A stretch of DNA of 64,000 nucleotides. Source: Mesaphorura yosii (lineage: Eukaryota; Arthropoda; Collembola; Poduromorpha; Tullbergiidae). The notes below the pieces were generated by a model, which saw only the letters and a list, made by a program, of their open reading frames with translations, was not told the DNA's origin and did not search any database. The stretch spans positions 124,001 through 188,000 of the forward strand of contig WIXG01000106.1 in NCBI GenBank assembly GCA_009869945.1, read 5' to 3'. The position numbers and the translations under genes are program-made. Below, piece by piece: positions 35,549-49,273 of the stretch; position 1 is the first letter of the stretch; every line of letters starts with the position of its first letter.

Positions 35549-38500
35549 ATGAGAAACGTGAGGAACTCGCCGCCTCCTCCGGCCTCATTTCCGCCGCTGC
35601 CAGCCGAACCACCTCCGAATGGGATTGAGACTGAGGACGACCAAGCTGAGGAGGAATCCGAGTACGAGGAGATTGATCATTTACCGCAATACTCCAATGG
35701 GGATGGCAACATGACAAGACCCGCGGGTGAGTGAAACTTGTACTGTGAAGGTAGCACGGTTGCGTGATGGTATCATGGGTGATTAATTGACGAGAATAAA
35801 GATATCACTTTGCGTTTATTCGATGACAAGATCATCCGCAGAACTTTCATAATCGTCTCGAACTTTGGCTTCGATGCCAAGACTTTCGAACCTGAAGCTG
35901 CTAAGAATCTCACCGAATGGTACCGGCGATTGCGCAACGGAAATATGTTCTTAAAAAACAGTTAATTACGTATTAATGAATAATTATGAATCTTTCATGC
36001 AGGAGTTAAATGGATTTGCAGTCTTTGCGGTAGTTGCACTCCTGCAGTGAGGTGTCAAATGTGTAATAATCAACTTTTCTGCGGTGCTTGCAATGAAATG
36101 TATCATCGTCACCCACAACGTCATTGCCATGTTCGAAAGGTAAGGCTTATATGAGGTACAAGCACAAAATTATAATGGGTTCGTGTTATAGGCTGCTTAC
36201 GTGAAGTTTTTCGATGCACGATCCCGCCATGTTCCGAGTAAGTGAAAGTTAAGTAACGTAATTTGATAGCAGCGACAACTCCCATTAGCCTGCACTTTAG
36301 CTTCACTTTCTCAGCTATTAACTTTGGCCTTCGCTTCATGCATGGCCATCTAGAAAGGCGAAAGCCGCAAGACCAGAGAAAGTACGACCAAAGAGTAAAG
36401 GGCAATGTCTAACCTGTCCTATCTTTATGACATCTTAATTCACATAGCGGACACGGTCGCATAGTAGCATCGCATGACAGATTGAAGTGTTACTTTTGCT
36501 TTTTATTGCTTTTAGCTACTGGAAGTTGTTCACAGTCGTCCTCCTCTGCCGCCAAAGGCATTCCTGCAGCCGCAGCAGCGAGCGCACGATGCACCGCCTA
36601 TCCCAGTACACATAAACTCAAATGGAGTTATAACAGCCGCCGTAACAGGAGCAACAGGCCTTGGCGTCATGTCCAGCAGGAGTCCTTCACCTCACCATTT
36701 CTCAACGCAGTTCCTCGATGGGCAGGGGCTCCCGGTTCCTCCGCCACGGCGAAACAGGAAATTCGGCTCCACGTCCAATCTCAGGTCGGCTAACAACTCG
36801 CCCACGCTCACACGCAAATTCAGCTTTGCCTTTGATCCGTTTGGGAGTTTGAAGCGACTTGTCAAAGGAGGCGCAAATGCTGGCCCGGAAACTCCACCAA
36901 AACAGGCTCCGGCCCCGACTCCCATTAACAAGATTGCCGAGGTCCCAATTCTGCACAATGCTTGGAGACAGGAGGTCAATGCGAAGCGGCAACAGAAGCA
37001 ATTTCAGCAAATACTATCGAACGCTGCGGCCAGCGCGAGTCTCCAACGTTTAAACCAGAGCGATGAATTTGCACGGCCAAGCATCCCGACGACGGTGCTG
37101 GAATTTGGAAATCGTGGGAACAGCCGAAGTTTTGCGAACTTGACTGACTCACATCACACGCATGTGGTAAGCGACTTTTCTTCGGCACTTTTGACATTTA
37201 ACACCAAACAAACAGAGTGAGCGTAGGTACGATGATGAGTCAGTTATGAAAGAATTTATTCGGAAAGTAATTTGAATATGTAAATGTGGGCGAATTCTTT
37301 CTTTTTCCTCTTATCTAAGCCGTACCCGGAGTGTCCCCGGGCGAAGACAGTCATTTCAGTTAATGGAAACCAGCTGTAACAGCTCTAAGTTCGTAGTCTG
37401 CACTTTTTGCACACACTCACACGTAACTCCCGAGTCGAGTAGAAAGCTAACTGGAATGTTGGAATCAAATTCCAAGTCTGTCACGCCACACTGTCACTGA
37501 AACTTGAAATCGTTAATTCAGCAAAGTAGAACTCTGTGGCTTGCTCGTCCAAGTGAATTTGATTTAAAATATGGCACGGTAGGCGATAACTGACGAAAGC
37601 TGCCTAGAATATGTTGTCAGAACTTAATGTGATCTGTGAGAACTTTGAAACGTAAGAACTCTCAAATAGGATTTATGATCCTATATGATGGAGTTTTGCT
37701 CTGCGAAACACTGCAACACGCATCAAATCACTTTAATTATAGATTCCAAATCGAGCAGGAGAGTACCGAAATCGACAGTGGGATGATGAAGACAATGAAA
37801 TAAGGCGCATTAATCGAAATGATGCGTTCATGGATGACTATGCGAGGCAGAGGATGCAATTTAATAACCACAGCACGTCTGCGACAAATCTGCACCGAAT
37901 GCCAACAGCGAATCCTGTCCCACATTTTGCAACACTGCAGCGTCAAACCCGAAACTCGATAGGCGGGCCTGCACCAGCCGCCGTCCCGATGAAGTTTAAA
38001 CCACCGATTCAACCACCGCCTCCAATTCCGCCCAAGGAATTCTTTGGTGTAAGACAGCCGAACGAAGGCGCAAGGCAAAATAGCCGATGTGAACAAGAGC
38101 AAATGTTTCAGTCGGCGTACGAACTTAATCGGGCCGGCGCTGGCGCCTTCGTGCCTTGGATCCGTCCGGTGCCCAGTGCGTCGCGATTTCAAGAATTTCA
38201 GGAACAGCAGCAGGAGCATGGACCTCCAGTTCACAATTCGTTTTCTTGCGGCAGCGACCTTGAGAGACAAGCATCTTTTGACAATTCATTGCCGTCTGAT
38301 TTCGATACACACCGAAGCAGTGAACCCGTTTTCCATCAGAGGCAGGAACTGGTTTATGGAAATGATTCGCAGCAGCCAGGTGTCGAAAGATATTACAATA
38401 ATTCAGGCAATCAATATGTTCAAGAGACGGAGAGGCCAACGTCTGTCAGTCGGGCTCAAAGTCAAGTGCCTCCACCAGTGTCCCAGCAGAAACCACGGCC

Positions 38501-41500
38501 CAATCCTAAACCACAAAAGCCACAACAAGGTGAGCCTGAGTCTGACATGATTAAAACACCATCAACTTCGAAAGGAATGAAACACCATCAGGAGAACATG
38601 CGAAATGCGGAGGCCGAGACTGTAACGACGATGTTTAAGGTCACAGAAAGCCCCGAAGGTCCGTGGTCTTGCGAGCATTGTACTTTTGTCAATCCGAAGA
38701 GCACAAAAGTATGCACAATTTGCTGCAAAACGCCTTTGGAAGGGTATAGAACTGTTTGCAACGTTGCTGGCAATATCAATTTGGGATCAAGCCCTCGATA
38801 TGCTGTCGCTGCCGCTAAAAATATTCAAAACCATAGCCAAAGTACTCAGGCGAAGTCAAATGTAGATGCTGGCGATAAACGAAGTAAGAAGTTGGCGAGA
38901 TCTCCGCCGCCCCCACCTGCACAGCCTTCGTCGTCCGAGTCAGAATCTGAATCGGAGTCTGGTGATGAGAGCGAGTCGGAGGAAAGCTCTTCTGGCAATG
39001 AAGACGTGATAGGCCAGGAGCCCCAGCCGCAGGTGGTGCCGTCAAAGAAAGCGCAATTGAACAATGAGAATAAAGTTTACTCCAGGCAAAATAGTCGTGA
39101 AATGAAAAGAGGCAATGGATCGGGACCAGTTGGATCAGTGAAGGCACAGGTAGCAAACAAGGGCAGCAGAAATACTACCCGAAAAATTGCAGCTGTTGAG
39201 CAAAAGGTGACTTCAAACCAGAAGAGTCCGAATACAAAGGCTTCGAATCTCAAATCGGCCAAGACTGCGAACAAAACGTCAAAGGGAACGTCACCACCTC
39301 CACAGGAAATGTCGACGCAGGTCAGGGATCAACGACTTCATTCTATTGTGACCATTCAATTTACAGCAATTTACATTTACAGACGTACGAAGCAGTTCCG
39401 CCTAAACCCCGAGGCCAGTCACTTCCGAAGTCGGCACTTGCCTACCAGTCAGTCGCTGCAGGACAGTCGCAATCAACAGCGAGCAGCAGCCGAGAAGAAA
39501 GTCCACCGCCTGCAGCACGAATTGCCATGTCGGAGAAGGCAATGCGGTACGCCCGTCGCGCCCAGCAGCAATCCAAACTAAAGAGAAGTGCTTCCGCTCA
39601 TTTGACTTCGGCGGAAATTGATGAGCCATGGGCATTCAACGAATTCCATCATCACCCAAATTATCACCGGAGATTCCATAATCAGGGGCATCATCAAGAC
39701 TACGAAGGACGGCACATGTACAGATCGTCGAGTCGACACTCACTGGCGAGCGACACGAGAGTAAGACAAAATTGTCTCGAGACAATTGTTTCCAGTCAAT
39801 TGTTCCCGAACTCTTTCCCTTACATTTGTAACTGTTGCAATCATTTTCTTCTGACATATGAATCCGTTATGTTATCGTAGAGTCTACCAGTTTCTGGACC
39901 GCCGTCCCGGGACACGAGCCCACCCAGTCGCAGGTACTACGACGATCTCCGGGGTAGTGGAGTCATACCATTGAAGGCGTCTTGGGATCGATTTCCTTCT
40001 CCTGGCGATTATTTTGCTTCAATTGAGGATTTGGTGTCGAGAAAACGGCATGAATCAATAAAGTCTCAAGAGTTTGAACTCTCACGTCTTCTCAAGGTTC
40101 GATTAACAATTTCTTGAACTTTTCGCTTAAACCGATTGCTGTGAAATGATGCGCGAAAACAAATTGCACCGCAAAGTGCTACTTTAATTACGCATGTTAG
40201 TATTTCGAAAGCTTTCTCACATTCTCACCACACCACGTCATAGTGGAGAAAGAATAATATCAACATTAATGTGGTAATGTTTACTTAGAGCACGGTTCGC
40301 TGAATAAAAGTAGAGTCCAGCTCATCCGCACTGTTTTCCGAGCACACAGCTTCAATTCACGTATCACGTGGTTAAGCTGAGCTATTAAAAATTACTAGGA
40401 AAAGTTTTCCAATTGACTTGATCAAATTGAAAGGATGAAAGATCGAACTTTCTTCTTTCTTTGTTCAAGGCCAGGCACGAAACTAATACTTTTTGCAAGT
40501 TTCAGTTATTTGAGCTCACAGTCCCAAATAGAATGCCAATTACCAAACTCTCTGATGCAGTAAATTATTTGTGTATTGTGTATTTATTGCTGCTGCTGCT
40601 CTGCAACTCAGCACACACAACACAATTGGACTCTGCGCTCTTGAACTTTAAACTAATTTCACAACTTATAATTATGAACTAATGCGTAATGCGAAACTAC
40701 ATGAACTTTCTTTTTACGATGTACGTTCTTGCAGGAGGCAGAAGAACTGAGTTATTCCCCAGAAGATATTCAGGTAGCGCTGAAAATGTGTGGCGACAGG
40801 AATCCAATTAAATGGATGCAGGTACTAAGAAGAAAAAGTTACATAATTGATGCCCGTTCATAAAGTTGATGCGTTGACACCTATGTCTTGCTCCTGCGAT
40901 TTGAAGGAGAATTGGTCAAGCATGGTGGAAACCGTGCAAACGCTGGCCACGAAGTACGGGCGTGAGAAAGGTCAAGAACAGAATGATGTGGGAACAATCT
41001 CGTCGGAGGAGGCAAAAGAAGCACTTCGGCATCACAGAGGAAATGTGTGGGCCGCAGTTACCGAGTGCGTCGAGACAAGAAGGAGAAAGGTAAAGTAGAA
41101 ATCTATTGTCAAGTAAGACAGTGCACAGCAAGGAGAAAGTTAGTAAACAAAATGACAGTTCTTAGTTTCCTTCTTTCAATTAAATTTTCCTTTATCGAGA
41201 CGAATTACAAAAAGAAGATGACGACGAAACATAACTTCCCAACTTCCTCGATAACCTATTGCATACTGCAACGCTAGTTCAAAAAAGTTCGGAGTCAGTT
41301 ACCTTGACCTTCTAACTTGTTAGGCAAGTTTGCTCTCTGAAAGTTGTGCTTGACAAGGCTTGATCGTACCAATTCAGCTTTGACAAATGTGTACAAGCTT
41401 TTGATGAATTGGACCCGAACTGAAAATAAGTTCCGGGTTGTTAATTTTAATGATGCAATTCCTTTGATTGCCGTTGCCATTTCCAGTTTTCTGAGCTTCA

Positions 41501-44500
41501 GTCACGTGGAACCTTCCTGCGCGAGGACATACTGACTGCATTGACCGCTCATCATGGAAATCTCAATGCAGCGTACGTGGAATTGTCGAAGGCTCAATTG
41601 AAACCGTTTTTAATGAGAATTTGGGGCCCACCAAGCGGACATGATAATGAGACAAGTGCCCCACGGACGGATTCCGTGCTCAGTTTGCTCAGTCTCGACT
41701 TGCTGGAACAACAAAAGCAAACTCAAAACAATTCTGTCCAGGTCGTTCCACCTCAGGGCTCTTCTCAGCAGCTGCAGAATTTGCAGCTGGCAATGCCTGT
41801 CGCAGTGGCTCAGGTTCAAGGTCAAGCAAATGCAAATGAGACTGCCATGCAAACTCCAGCACAGACTCAGACGTACACTCCTCAGGCTCATCAGATTCAG
41901 GCAGTCTCAGAAATTTCAGCTGGCCCGGTGCTAGGATCTCAAGCGCAAATAACTTTTAATGAGAAAGCTAATGCAAATACTGGAAAACCGACCCAACAAA
42001 GGCAAAGCATGGAAACGAAAACGAGTACTCAGACTTTTGCTTCTCCAGTTCCTTCAGCAAGCGAAAACGTGATAATGACGACGGCCCAGGCATGCGGCAC
42101 AATAGATGTGGATGAAAATCAAGTGAAATTCGATCCCGAAGGTAAACATTAATTAAATTCTAATGAAATTGAGTGGACTCTGTCGCGCTTTATGCGCAGT
42201 GTGATTTTTATATTCGTGGGCATGCTCTTAATGAGTGATGAGTTGGTATTATGTTTAATTATTAGAGGAAACTTTCGTCGACGCCAGCTCTGACTTGAAT
42301 CTGGCCCACAGTCTTGATCTGACACAGAAAGAATCACTGTTTTCAAACACAAGCTCAGCCTCAACCTCGACCTCGACTACTTCTTCATCCGACCCCGATT
42401 TGCTCCTAGATGAATCCCACATCAGTCATTTCATACAAAACTTCTTGGTTCCCGAACCACCGCCGTACGAATTCAGTGACCCAATTCTGGTGAAAGAAAC
42501 CAGAACATTGCCCGAGGCTCCAGCTTTTATTGCGCCTCCGACCTCAGATTTCCAACAAATGCCAAACGTTAATAAACTAAATGAAATAACAACACTCAAT
42601 GCAGCAAATGAGCTCGCACTCGCGCAAAAAGCTTCCCCAACTTTGTCCGTGTCTGCACCGACTCCTTCAGTACACTCTCCACAGTCGTCCATGTCGATTC
42701 CTTCTCCATGCTGCTCGTCCTCGATGAGTTTCGGAGATGATGGCGGCGGTGGTACTCGAACGTCGAGCGAGCTGGAAAAACTCTTTGATGAAACACATCA
42801 GCAAATGGTATCACCACAAAGTCAGTTGGAAAACCTAGCAAAGGCTATGAATATCATCACCGCGAAGCTTGGAGTGCTCTTAGTAAAGCAGGAAGCACAT
42901 GATGGTTCGATGACTACTGCTGCTGCGCCCACGTTAACTCAAGATGGGAGTTTTCAGGAAACAATCCAGAAGAATGAAGAGGCAGTCCAGGAATTTAGGG
43001 CATCTGAGGTTCCGAGGACGATGCTTGGAGAGCCACTTCAAGCAATTACTGCAGGAATCCCAATTAACTTGGATGCAACTGTTCTATTAAGTCCTCCGGA
43101 CGAATTTAATGATGCTCTTCAGCAATCTGAAAGTGAACACTCAACCGGTGGGACAGTGGAACTAGTTTGTGGACCTATGCGTATCATGTCTGTACCTGCA
43201 AAGATGATTGAAACTAGAAATTACGTTCAGCCTTTGAAAGGCCTTAACCATTACGCAGTGGTCCCTCTGACTCCAACAGATGTGATACCGGAAAGTAATG
43301 AAGTTGAAACTAATTTGGCTCCCACTCGAAATATGGACACTTCACCATCAACCTACACAAATGTTCTAAATGCTGAGATCGGCAAGCCTAACGAGCAAGA
43401 GGTTCTGATTAAAGATGACCCGATTTCAGAGTCGCATTTTACGGCGAGTTCCCAACCAAATAAGGACAGCGGGTACCTTAATATCGCTTCTACTGATGAG
43501 AATAAAGCAAAAAATGATAAAGTGGGGCCTGTCGTGCTGGAAAGTCATGGCACGAACTTGGCGTTACCAAATGGAAATGTCCAGGAGCATGATGAACCGT
43601 TCCAGACAAACGATGCACAAATTATGCAACAACCCGAGCCCCAGCTTTCGGTTGCGGTTGAAGAGAGTTTTGCCCAACTCCAAGTAGAGTCAAACGAGCA
43701 AGAAGAGTCGAGGTCGGGTCAGCCACAATATTATGACGAACTACATGATAATTACTCCGACCAAGACGAAGAAGAATTCGAGTATCGTGACACTGACGGT
43801 AGTTCAGCCGAAGGAAGTAATGACGAACACGAAGACGTGGAGGAGGCAGAATTGGAATTTGAGCAAGATGGAGATGGATACGATCTTGGTGAGAGTGAAG
43901 ACGGGAGCTTTAGTTTAAGCGACCCAGAGAGTCACGAAATTAGAAGTGATGGTGAGCCACAACCGCAAGCAAGTGACGAGGATTTTGATGACGACCGGGA
44001 AGGGAGAGAAGACAAGGAGAATGAAGATGAGGAAGTCCTGATAGGTGATGAGGAAGACGGGATTGACGTTGAATTCGAAGAACACCCTGAGCTGGAGGAA
44101 GGATTAGGAATAGCCGATGAGGAAAATATCTATGAAGAAATTCAATTGTGTCCCGATACCGAAATGGGCTCAAATAACGCTGACGCTGTCGAAAGAAATG
44201 CAGCTGGGTCGGCCATTTTGCAGGGAAATAGCAAAACTGGAAGCAAATTGAGTAGAAAGGTAGCTAAAATTAAGACATCGAGCGTGGGAGCATTTTTCAT
44301 TAAAATGTAATTAACTGTAACACACAGAAGAAACTACAAACAGCATTCACTGCGAAGGCTGTCGGTACACAGATCCAGGCTCAACAGGTTGTCAAAACGA
44401 TTCCTCGTAACGCCATCGCTGCCATTGCTCAAACTCTCAGTTCTCCTACTGTCGCCACTGCTCTGACGGCGAATGAAAAGAGCCTGACCGAGGTACTGAC

Positions 44501-46831
44501 AACTATACGGATCGATTATAACTGATCATGTGCTCATTTACTAAACGACATTTCGTCGCAGATAAAAATTAATCAGTACATCAGTGCTGGGAAAGTGAGG
44601 ACAGTCAACCAAGCCCAGCTGGCGCTGAAGCTCATTGACATGAATTTTACCGAAGATGATTCGATGGCAGCGGCAACGGAGTGTTCTTCACTTTACACGG
44701 CGCTTTGCTTCTTACAGCAAGAATGTCTACTCTGTGCTGGCAAATTTTGTGCCAAACAGGTTGAATGCATAAAGGATGATGTTAACGTCAGGCATATTGC
44801 AAAATGTATCACGGTTGCTTTTCACTTCATTGTAGATGATTTCCATGCTTCAATGCGTCCATCGGTGTTGCAGAACCTGTGCTGCCGAATACTTCATGGT
44901 TCAGATACGTGATCATCCAATCATCAACCTAACTTGTCCCTTCTGCAAAGAGCCGTCGAATCTGAACGACGACCCTGAATTTACTGCTACGACAGACTAC
45001 TTTAGTCAGCTGGACATCGTACTGAAGGATTTGCTCAGCGAGAGGTATCATGAAATGTTTCAAAGAAAGCTTCGTGACTGGACATTGGCAAAAGTGCCCA
45101 ACTTCAAATGGTGCTCAAAGGTAAATGTTGAGAACCTAAAGTTGAGACCAGAGTGAGGCAATAAGTGGGCGTCTTTTCAGTGTTCCTCTGGCTTCATCAT
45201 GGAACCAATGCAAACGAGATTAGTGTGTCCAGACTGCAGTGCAGTCACTTGCGCAATTTGCCTTGAAGAGGTAACAATTTCTTGTGATGTTAAACTTTCT
45301 GTGACAAACGTTCTTCTTTACTCGCATCGTCTCATCGCTTTTAGTGGGACAAAGTCAACCATGACCATAAAGACCGCCGGGGAGGAGAAAGCCTGGATAT
45401 GTATGATGATGAGCAGGACAGCCTGCCACCGCTAAAATCCATTGTCAACTTCCTCAACGAAAATTGCATTCAGTGCCCGAGCTGCAAGCAAAGATTTACT
45501 CTGGCGCGTGGCGGCTGCATGCATTTAACTTGCATACAGTGCCATTTCGAGTTTTGCTCTGGGTGCTGTTCGCAATTTCGAATGGGATCAAAATGCTCGG
45601 AGAACGCATTCTGCCAGAAACTTGGCCTGCATGCTCACCATCCGAGAAATTGTCTCTTTTATCTGCGGGACAAAGAGCCTGAAATGCTGCGAAAGTTGTT
45701 GGACGTGAGTTCTGAGTTCTTTAAAGCTGTTGACATTTGCAAACTGTTACCAACTTGTTTCAATTATTTGCTTCACAGGAAAACAAAATTCTGTACAACA
45801 AAGAAGATACTCAAGCAAAAACTACAAAGACGCTGTCCGAAATCGAAAAAGCGGCTGACAAAGGACAAGCGATCACGATCACGACTCGAGTTACTAAATG
45901 TCAAGTGCCAATCTTGCGTGAGACTGAGAATGGAACTGAAGATGATCTTTGCGGACAAGAAACGTGTCTGGGACATGAAACCGTTTGCTTGTAAGTTAAG
46001 TTAGATGAATCAGAGCGTGACCTTCTTCTTCAGTAATTGGATGCTCTTCTCTTTCATTCCTCCACTGCTCCAGAGTTCACTACGTCGAGTACCTGGGTCT
46101 TTTAATTTGGCAAAATGGTTTGGATCCGATTTCGCTGTTAAATAACGATGATTTGGAAACGATTATTAAGCGCGGACACAAAAGACTGCCAAGAAAGCCG
46201 CATGGAGCGACCGACGCGGAGTATCGACCTTTACTGCTGAAAGTAAGAGTGCTCTTTGACTTACAGTAGGTATTAATGTTAATACTAGACTGACGACGTT
46301 GGCTTGAGAGAAAAGATTGCATAAAAAGGATTACGACAAGTGCACAAGTGACACATTATTAGGCAACGGTTTTCCCATTTCAACAGCCTGTTACTTCGCG
46401 TAACGAAAGATGAAACGAGGAACTCACCTGTCAAGCAAAGCAAAGCAAAGTGTAATGAGAGTGGAACACGAAGCCAGTTCCTGATTTTCGGTAATTTTCC
46501 ACTTGTTACCTGTATGCTTACCTACACTTCAACCTCTACACGATCTCGGCTGACATTTAAGAATGCAGCAGAGCAAGTTCGGTTCAGAAGGACTATTTTT
46601 ATAAGAACAAATGTCAACCGAAGCAACAAGTTGCGTCTTCCATGCGGTGCGAGTTAACCGAGTCAGGCAGAAATATGAACTTGTCACAACAGAGTGAAGA
46701 TCGAGATTCGTCCGGTCTGGTGCACTGAGTTGCCTCGTTGCCTGATTGTCCCACGCGGCCTTCAATTAAAAGTACGAGTTGCATGCTTCTTTTCTGTATT
46801 GCAGGTGATTGAAGATGAAATACCATTGTGA
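35549..46831 (+). CDS. LUBEL: LUBEL / RNF31 (HOIP)-type RBR ubiquitin ligase making linear (Met1) chains
   Basis: Eighteen exons close in frame (2,520 aa): 35549-35726, 36003-36139, 36516-37166, 37743-39320, 39383-39760, 39881-40096, 40735-40821, 40907-41089, 41487-42141, 42266-44259, 44328-44492, 44562-44759, 44836-45120, 45181-45270, 45345-45704, 45779-45990, 46074-46242, 46805-46831. Order: Pro-rich start, B-box-like finger (~62-100), long disordered region, NZF finger (~630-655, WSCEHCTFVNPKSTKVCTIC), UBA-like helices (~1040-1165) ending in FLMRIWGPPSG, very acidic stretch (~1840-1990), then RING1 (from ~2128), IBR, RING2 with catalytic Cys in ARGGCMHLTC (~2323) and the linear-chain-determining domain (HHPRNCLFYLRD to EDEIPL). 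HOIP/LUBEL joins ubiquitin through Met1 and supports NF-kB/IMD signalling. The start is the first ATG after an in-frame TGA (35495); upstream coding exons remain possible. Confidence 0.92.
36192..36237 (+). other. Possible 46-nt cassette exon within LUBEL intron 2
   Basis: It is bordered by ttatag and gtaagt and open in the incoming frame (AAYVKFFDARSRHVP). Its 46-nt length would shift the frame at the normal 36516 acceptor; only an acceptor 10 nt further (ggaag at 36525) rescues it. I left it out of the main model. Confidence 0.3.
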
Positions 46832-49273
46832 TCAGTTCGGAACGAATTCAAAGGGATCCGGTCACGGACAGCATTAATTTTGGAATTATGAAAGTTTTGC
46901 GTTTTGCGATCGTAGTTTATCCTAAGCTTCATTTTTTATAAATGTGGAACTAATGCGTAGTCTTACGTACTGTGCTAATACAGTGTTATCGCGTGCAACT
47001 TCCTTAAACAATTACGTTATACAACCAAGCAAGGCAAGCTCTGCGTGATGCAAATGCAAGGAAATTCCGGTCGTTCGATTCGCTTTTCGTAGATTTGAAG
47101 CCTCACGAAAATGGCACGCGTCTTTCAATGACGAGTGTTGGCAATTTTCACAACGCATGAAATGCTTCCAGGAATTCTTGTTTACGCCTTCTTGACCGGA
47201 AAGTCAACTCAACCGTGATTTCCATCTAAGCAATGTGCTCGTACCGAATTTCCTATGGCTCAATTGGCAATATTTGCATCAAGTCTCTTTGTTGTTTGTC
47301 TTTGTTGTAGTCTCGGCAATTAAAAATGCACGACGCAGTAGCCTAATTGTAAACTGCAAACTGCAAACAGCTGGTTCTTGTTTTACAGTACTCGAAAGTA
47401 AATGTTTGTCGTTTGTCACAATGGCAAGTTGGAAATGATCTCAACAAGTTAATGACCAATCCACACAAGACGCAACTGCGCTAGATGAGCAGACATAACT
47501 TGTACATTTGCCAGCAAAAGATGCGATTGATGCCAAAAACCAATTGGCGCTGATTCTTGTTTACTCACAACAGACAAAGCAAAGTGACAATTGTTACTTC
47601 AATAGACAAGAATAATTTAATTAGTTGTGTTGAGTGAATTTTTCTGTCATAAATTCTCACACCACCTCATCGAGCCTCAGGGGCCAGTTCCCATCACGGG
47701 AAATGCCATTGCCATCCATACTCGGGAGTCAAAGAGGTAAAGATGCCATGAAATCCCATTTTCGTCAGTAAAACAGTTTCGACAGCACTTCGGTATAGTT
47801 CATGAAGTATGCGTACAGCGTAAAGGTAACTTGCTACTGAACAAATGCCGAAATGACGAATGACGCAGTTGGCAAAAGCAATACGCAAGCACAGCAATTA
47901 AATGGTACTGGATGGAAAGATCCCCGAATTGGTTCATCGTCTTCCGTCTTCCGTGACGCAATTACTGGACCAGGACCACTGCGGACAAGAATACACCTTT
48001 ATAAGTTCATTTTCAACCTAAACACAACCTGCAATTAGCTATTAGCATCTCATGCACGGCATAGAGCACAAACACGGAATTATTCTTAAATCAATGAAAT
48101 CGTTGCATGCGTTATGACTACTACGTATAATATGTTTAATTAACTGTAAGCGACTAAGATTGGAGTCTAAGGTGTCCTTCCCACAAATGCAGCCAATCAG
48201 CATTCTTACATTTAACCATTGTGATTGTGATGAGAATCCCAATCCCAATAAAAAAACTGGAAATTACATTGGTCTCAAATCCCACCGCGACGACGACGAG
48301 TCAGGGATATAAAGTCACCCATCCACACAATTCTGAATTCTGTACTTTTTTTTACTCGTTCGTTCGTTATATAAGCCTACCTGGTCTGGTTGGTCTGGCC
48401 AAGTATCTCTTTAATTTCCTTCAAAGTCAAGACAAGTCGTCAGGTCGGTCCGTCGTCAATGCGTCAGTGTCAGGCGACGTGTCGTGAACAAGACCACAAG
48501 CAACAGCAATAGCAAGATCGTCGTCAGCAGAAGAGGTGTAAAGAGGTTACAGATCAAGTTTTTATAATCTCTTTTTCATCGCAACTGCGTCTTTGAAGAT
48601 TGCAACTATTTTCCACATAAATAAACCATCAACCTGTTGCAGTGCTCTTCATTCCGTTCAGGAATTAACCCGCACTCCTTCACACCCGCGTCGAAAAGGG
48701 TACTGATTCGCACATGAACTCGAGTTTGACAAATCCAGCCACAATTCCTACACTACAAACCTCACTGATGCAAAGTTATTCGAGGAAACGAGTCAAGTAC
48801 AAGCACAAGTTGGACAAAGATCGCATTTCCGACGTCTGAGATCTCACGTCTCAATTAGCATCGACAATATTGCTCAAACAGCACAAATTTCGTGTTCAGA
48901 GTGCATTCGAAATCTTCGCCAGAAATTCAGTCAGTCCTGAAATACAGACACGCTCCTCCTGTAGAAGCAAAAGCCTGCGGCAAGGTCCTTCGCACTTTTG
49001 TTTTGGAGTCGGCAGTTTAAGGCTCATGCATTCTAATTGCCAAACACTGACGATAATTTGACACTTCGTTCAGTGAAAAGGAAAAGTGCTCCACCGTGCT
49101 CGTTTTATGGACTCTGAAAAGACGAACATCGCTTCGCGTCGCATTTGTGAGTGTGAAAGTAATCAACGTCACGACCCGTCGTCGTCAGTCTAACCCAGTG
49201 GGACGCAGTCCAAATATAGCTTGCATTCAGGTTAAGCGAGAGAAACCGCGACACAACAGACGAGACTGTGAGC
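46832..49273. other. Gap between LUBEL and TAT
   Basis: 2.4 kb with no coding sequence supported. It should contain the LUBEL 3' UTR and the TAT promoter and 5' UTR. A TATATAAG at 48368-48375 is a candidate TATA box; ttgcattcag at about 49230 could be the end of a 5'UTR intron. Confidence 0.4.
48368..48375 (+). promoter_or_regulatory. Candidate TATA box of TAT
   Basis: TATATAAG on the plus strand, 0.9 kb upstream of the TAT start codon. It would require a spliced 5' UTR. Confidence 0.25.

Noticed and set aside
37737..38270. 177-codon minus-strand frame opposite LUBEL exon 4
   Set aside because: It is an antisense shadow of a real coding exon with strong low-complexity bias.
41610..41891. 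Antisense frames across the Gln-rich LUBEL exons
   Set aside because: They arise from CAG/CTG-rich codons on the coding strand; no family match.
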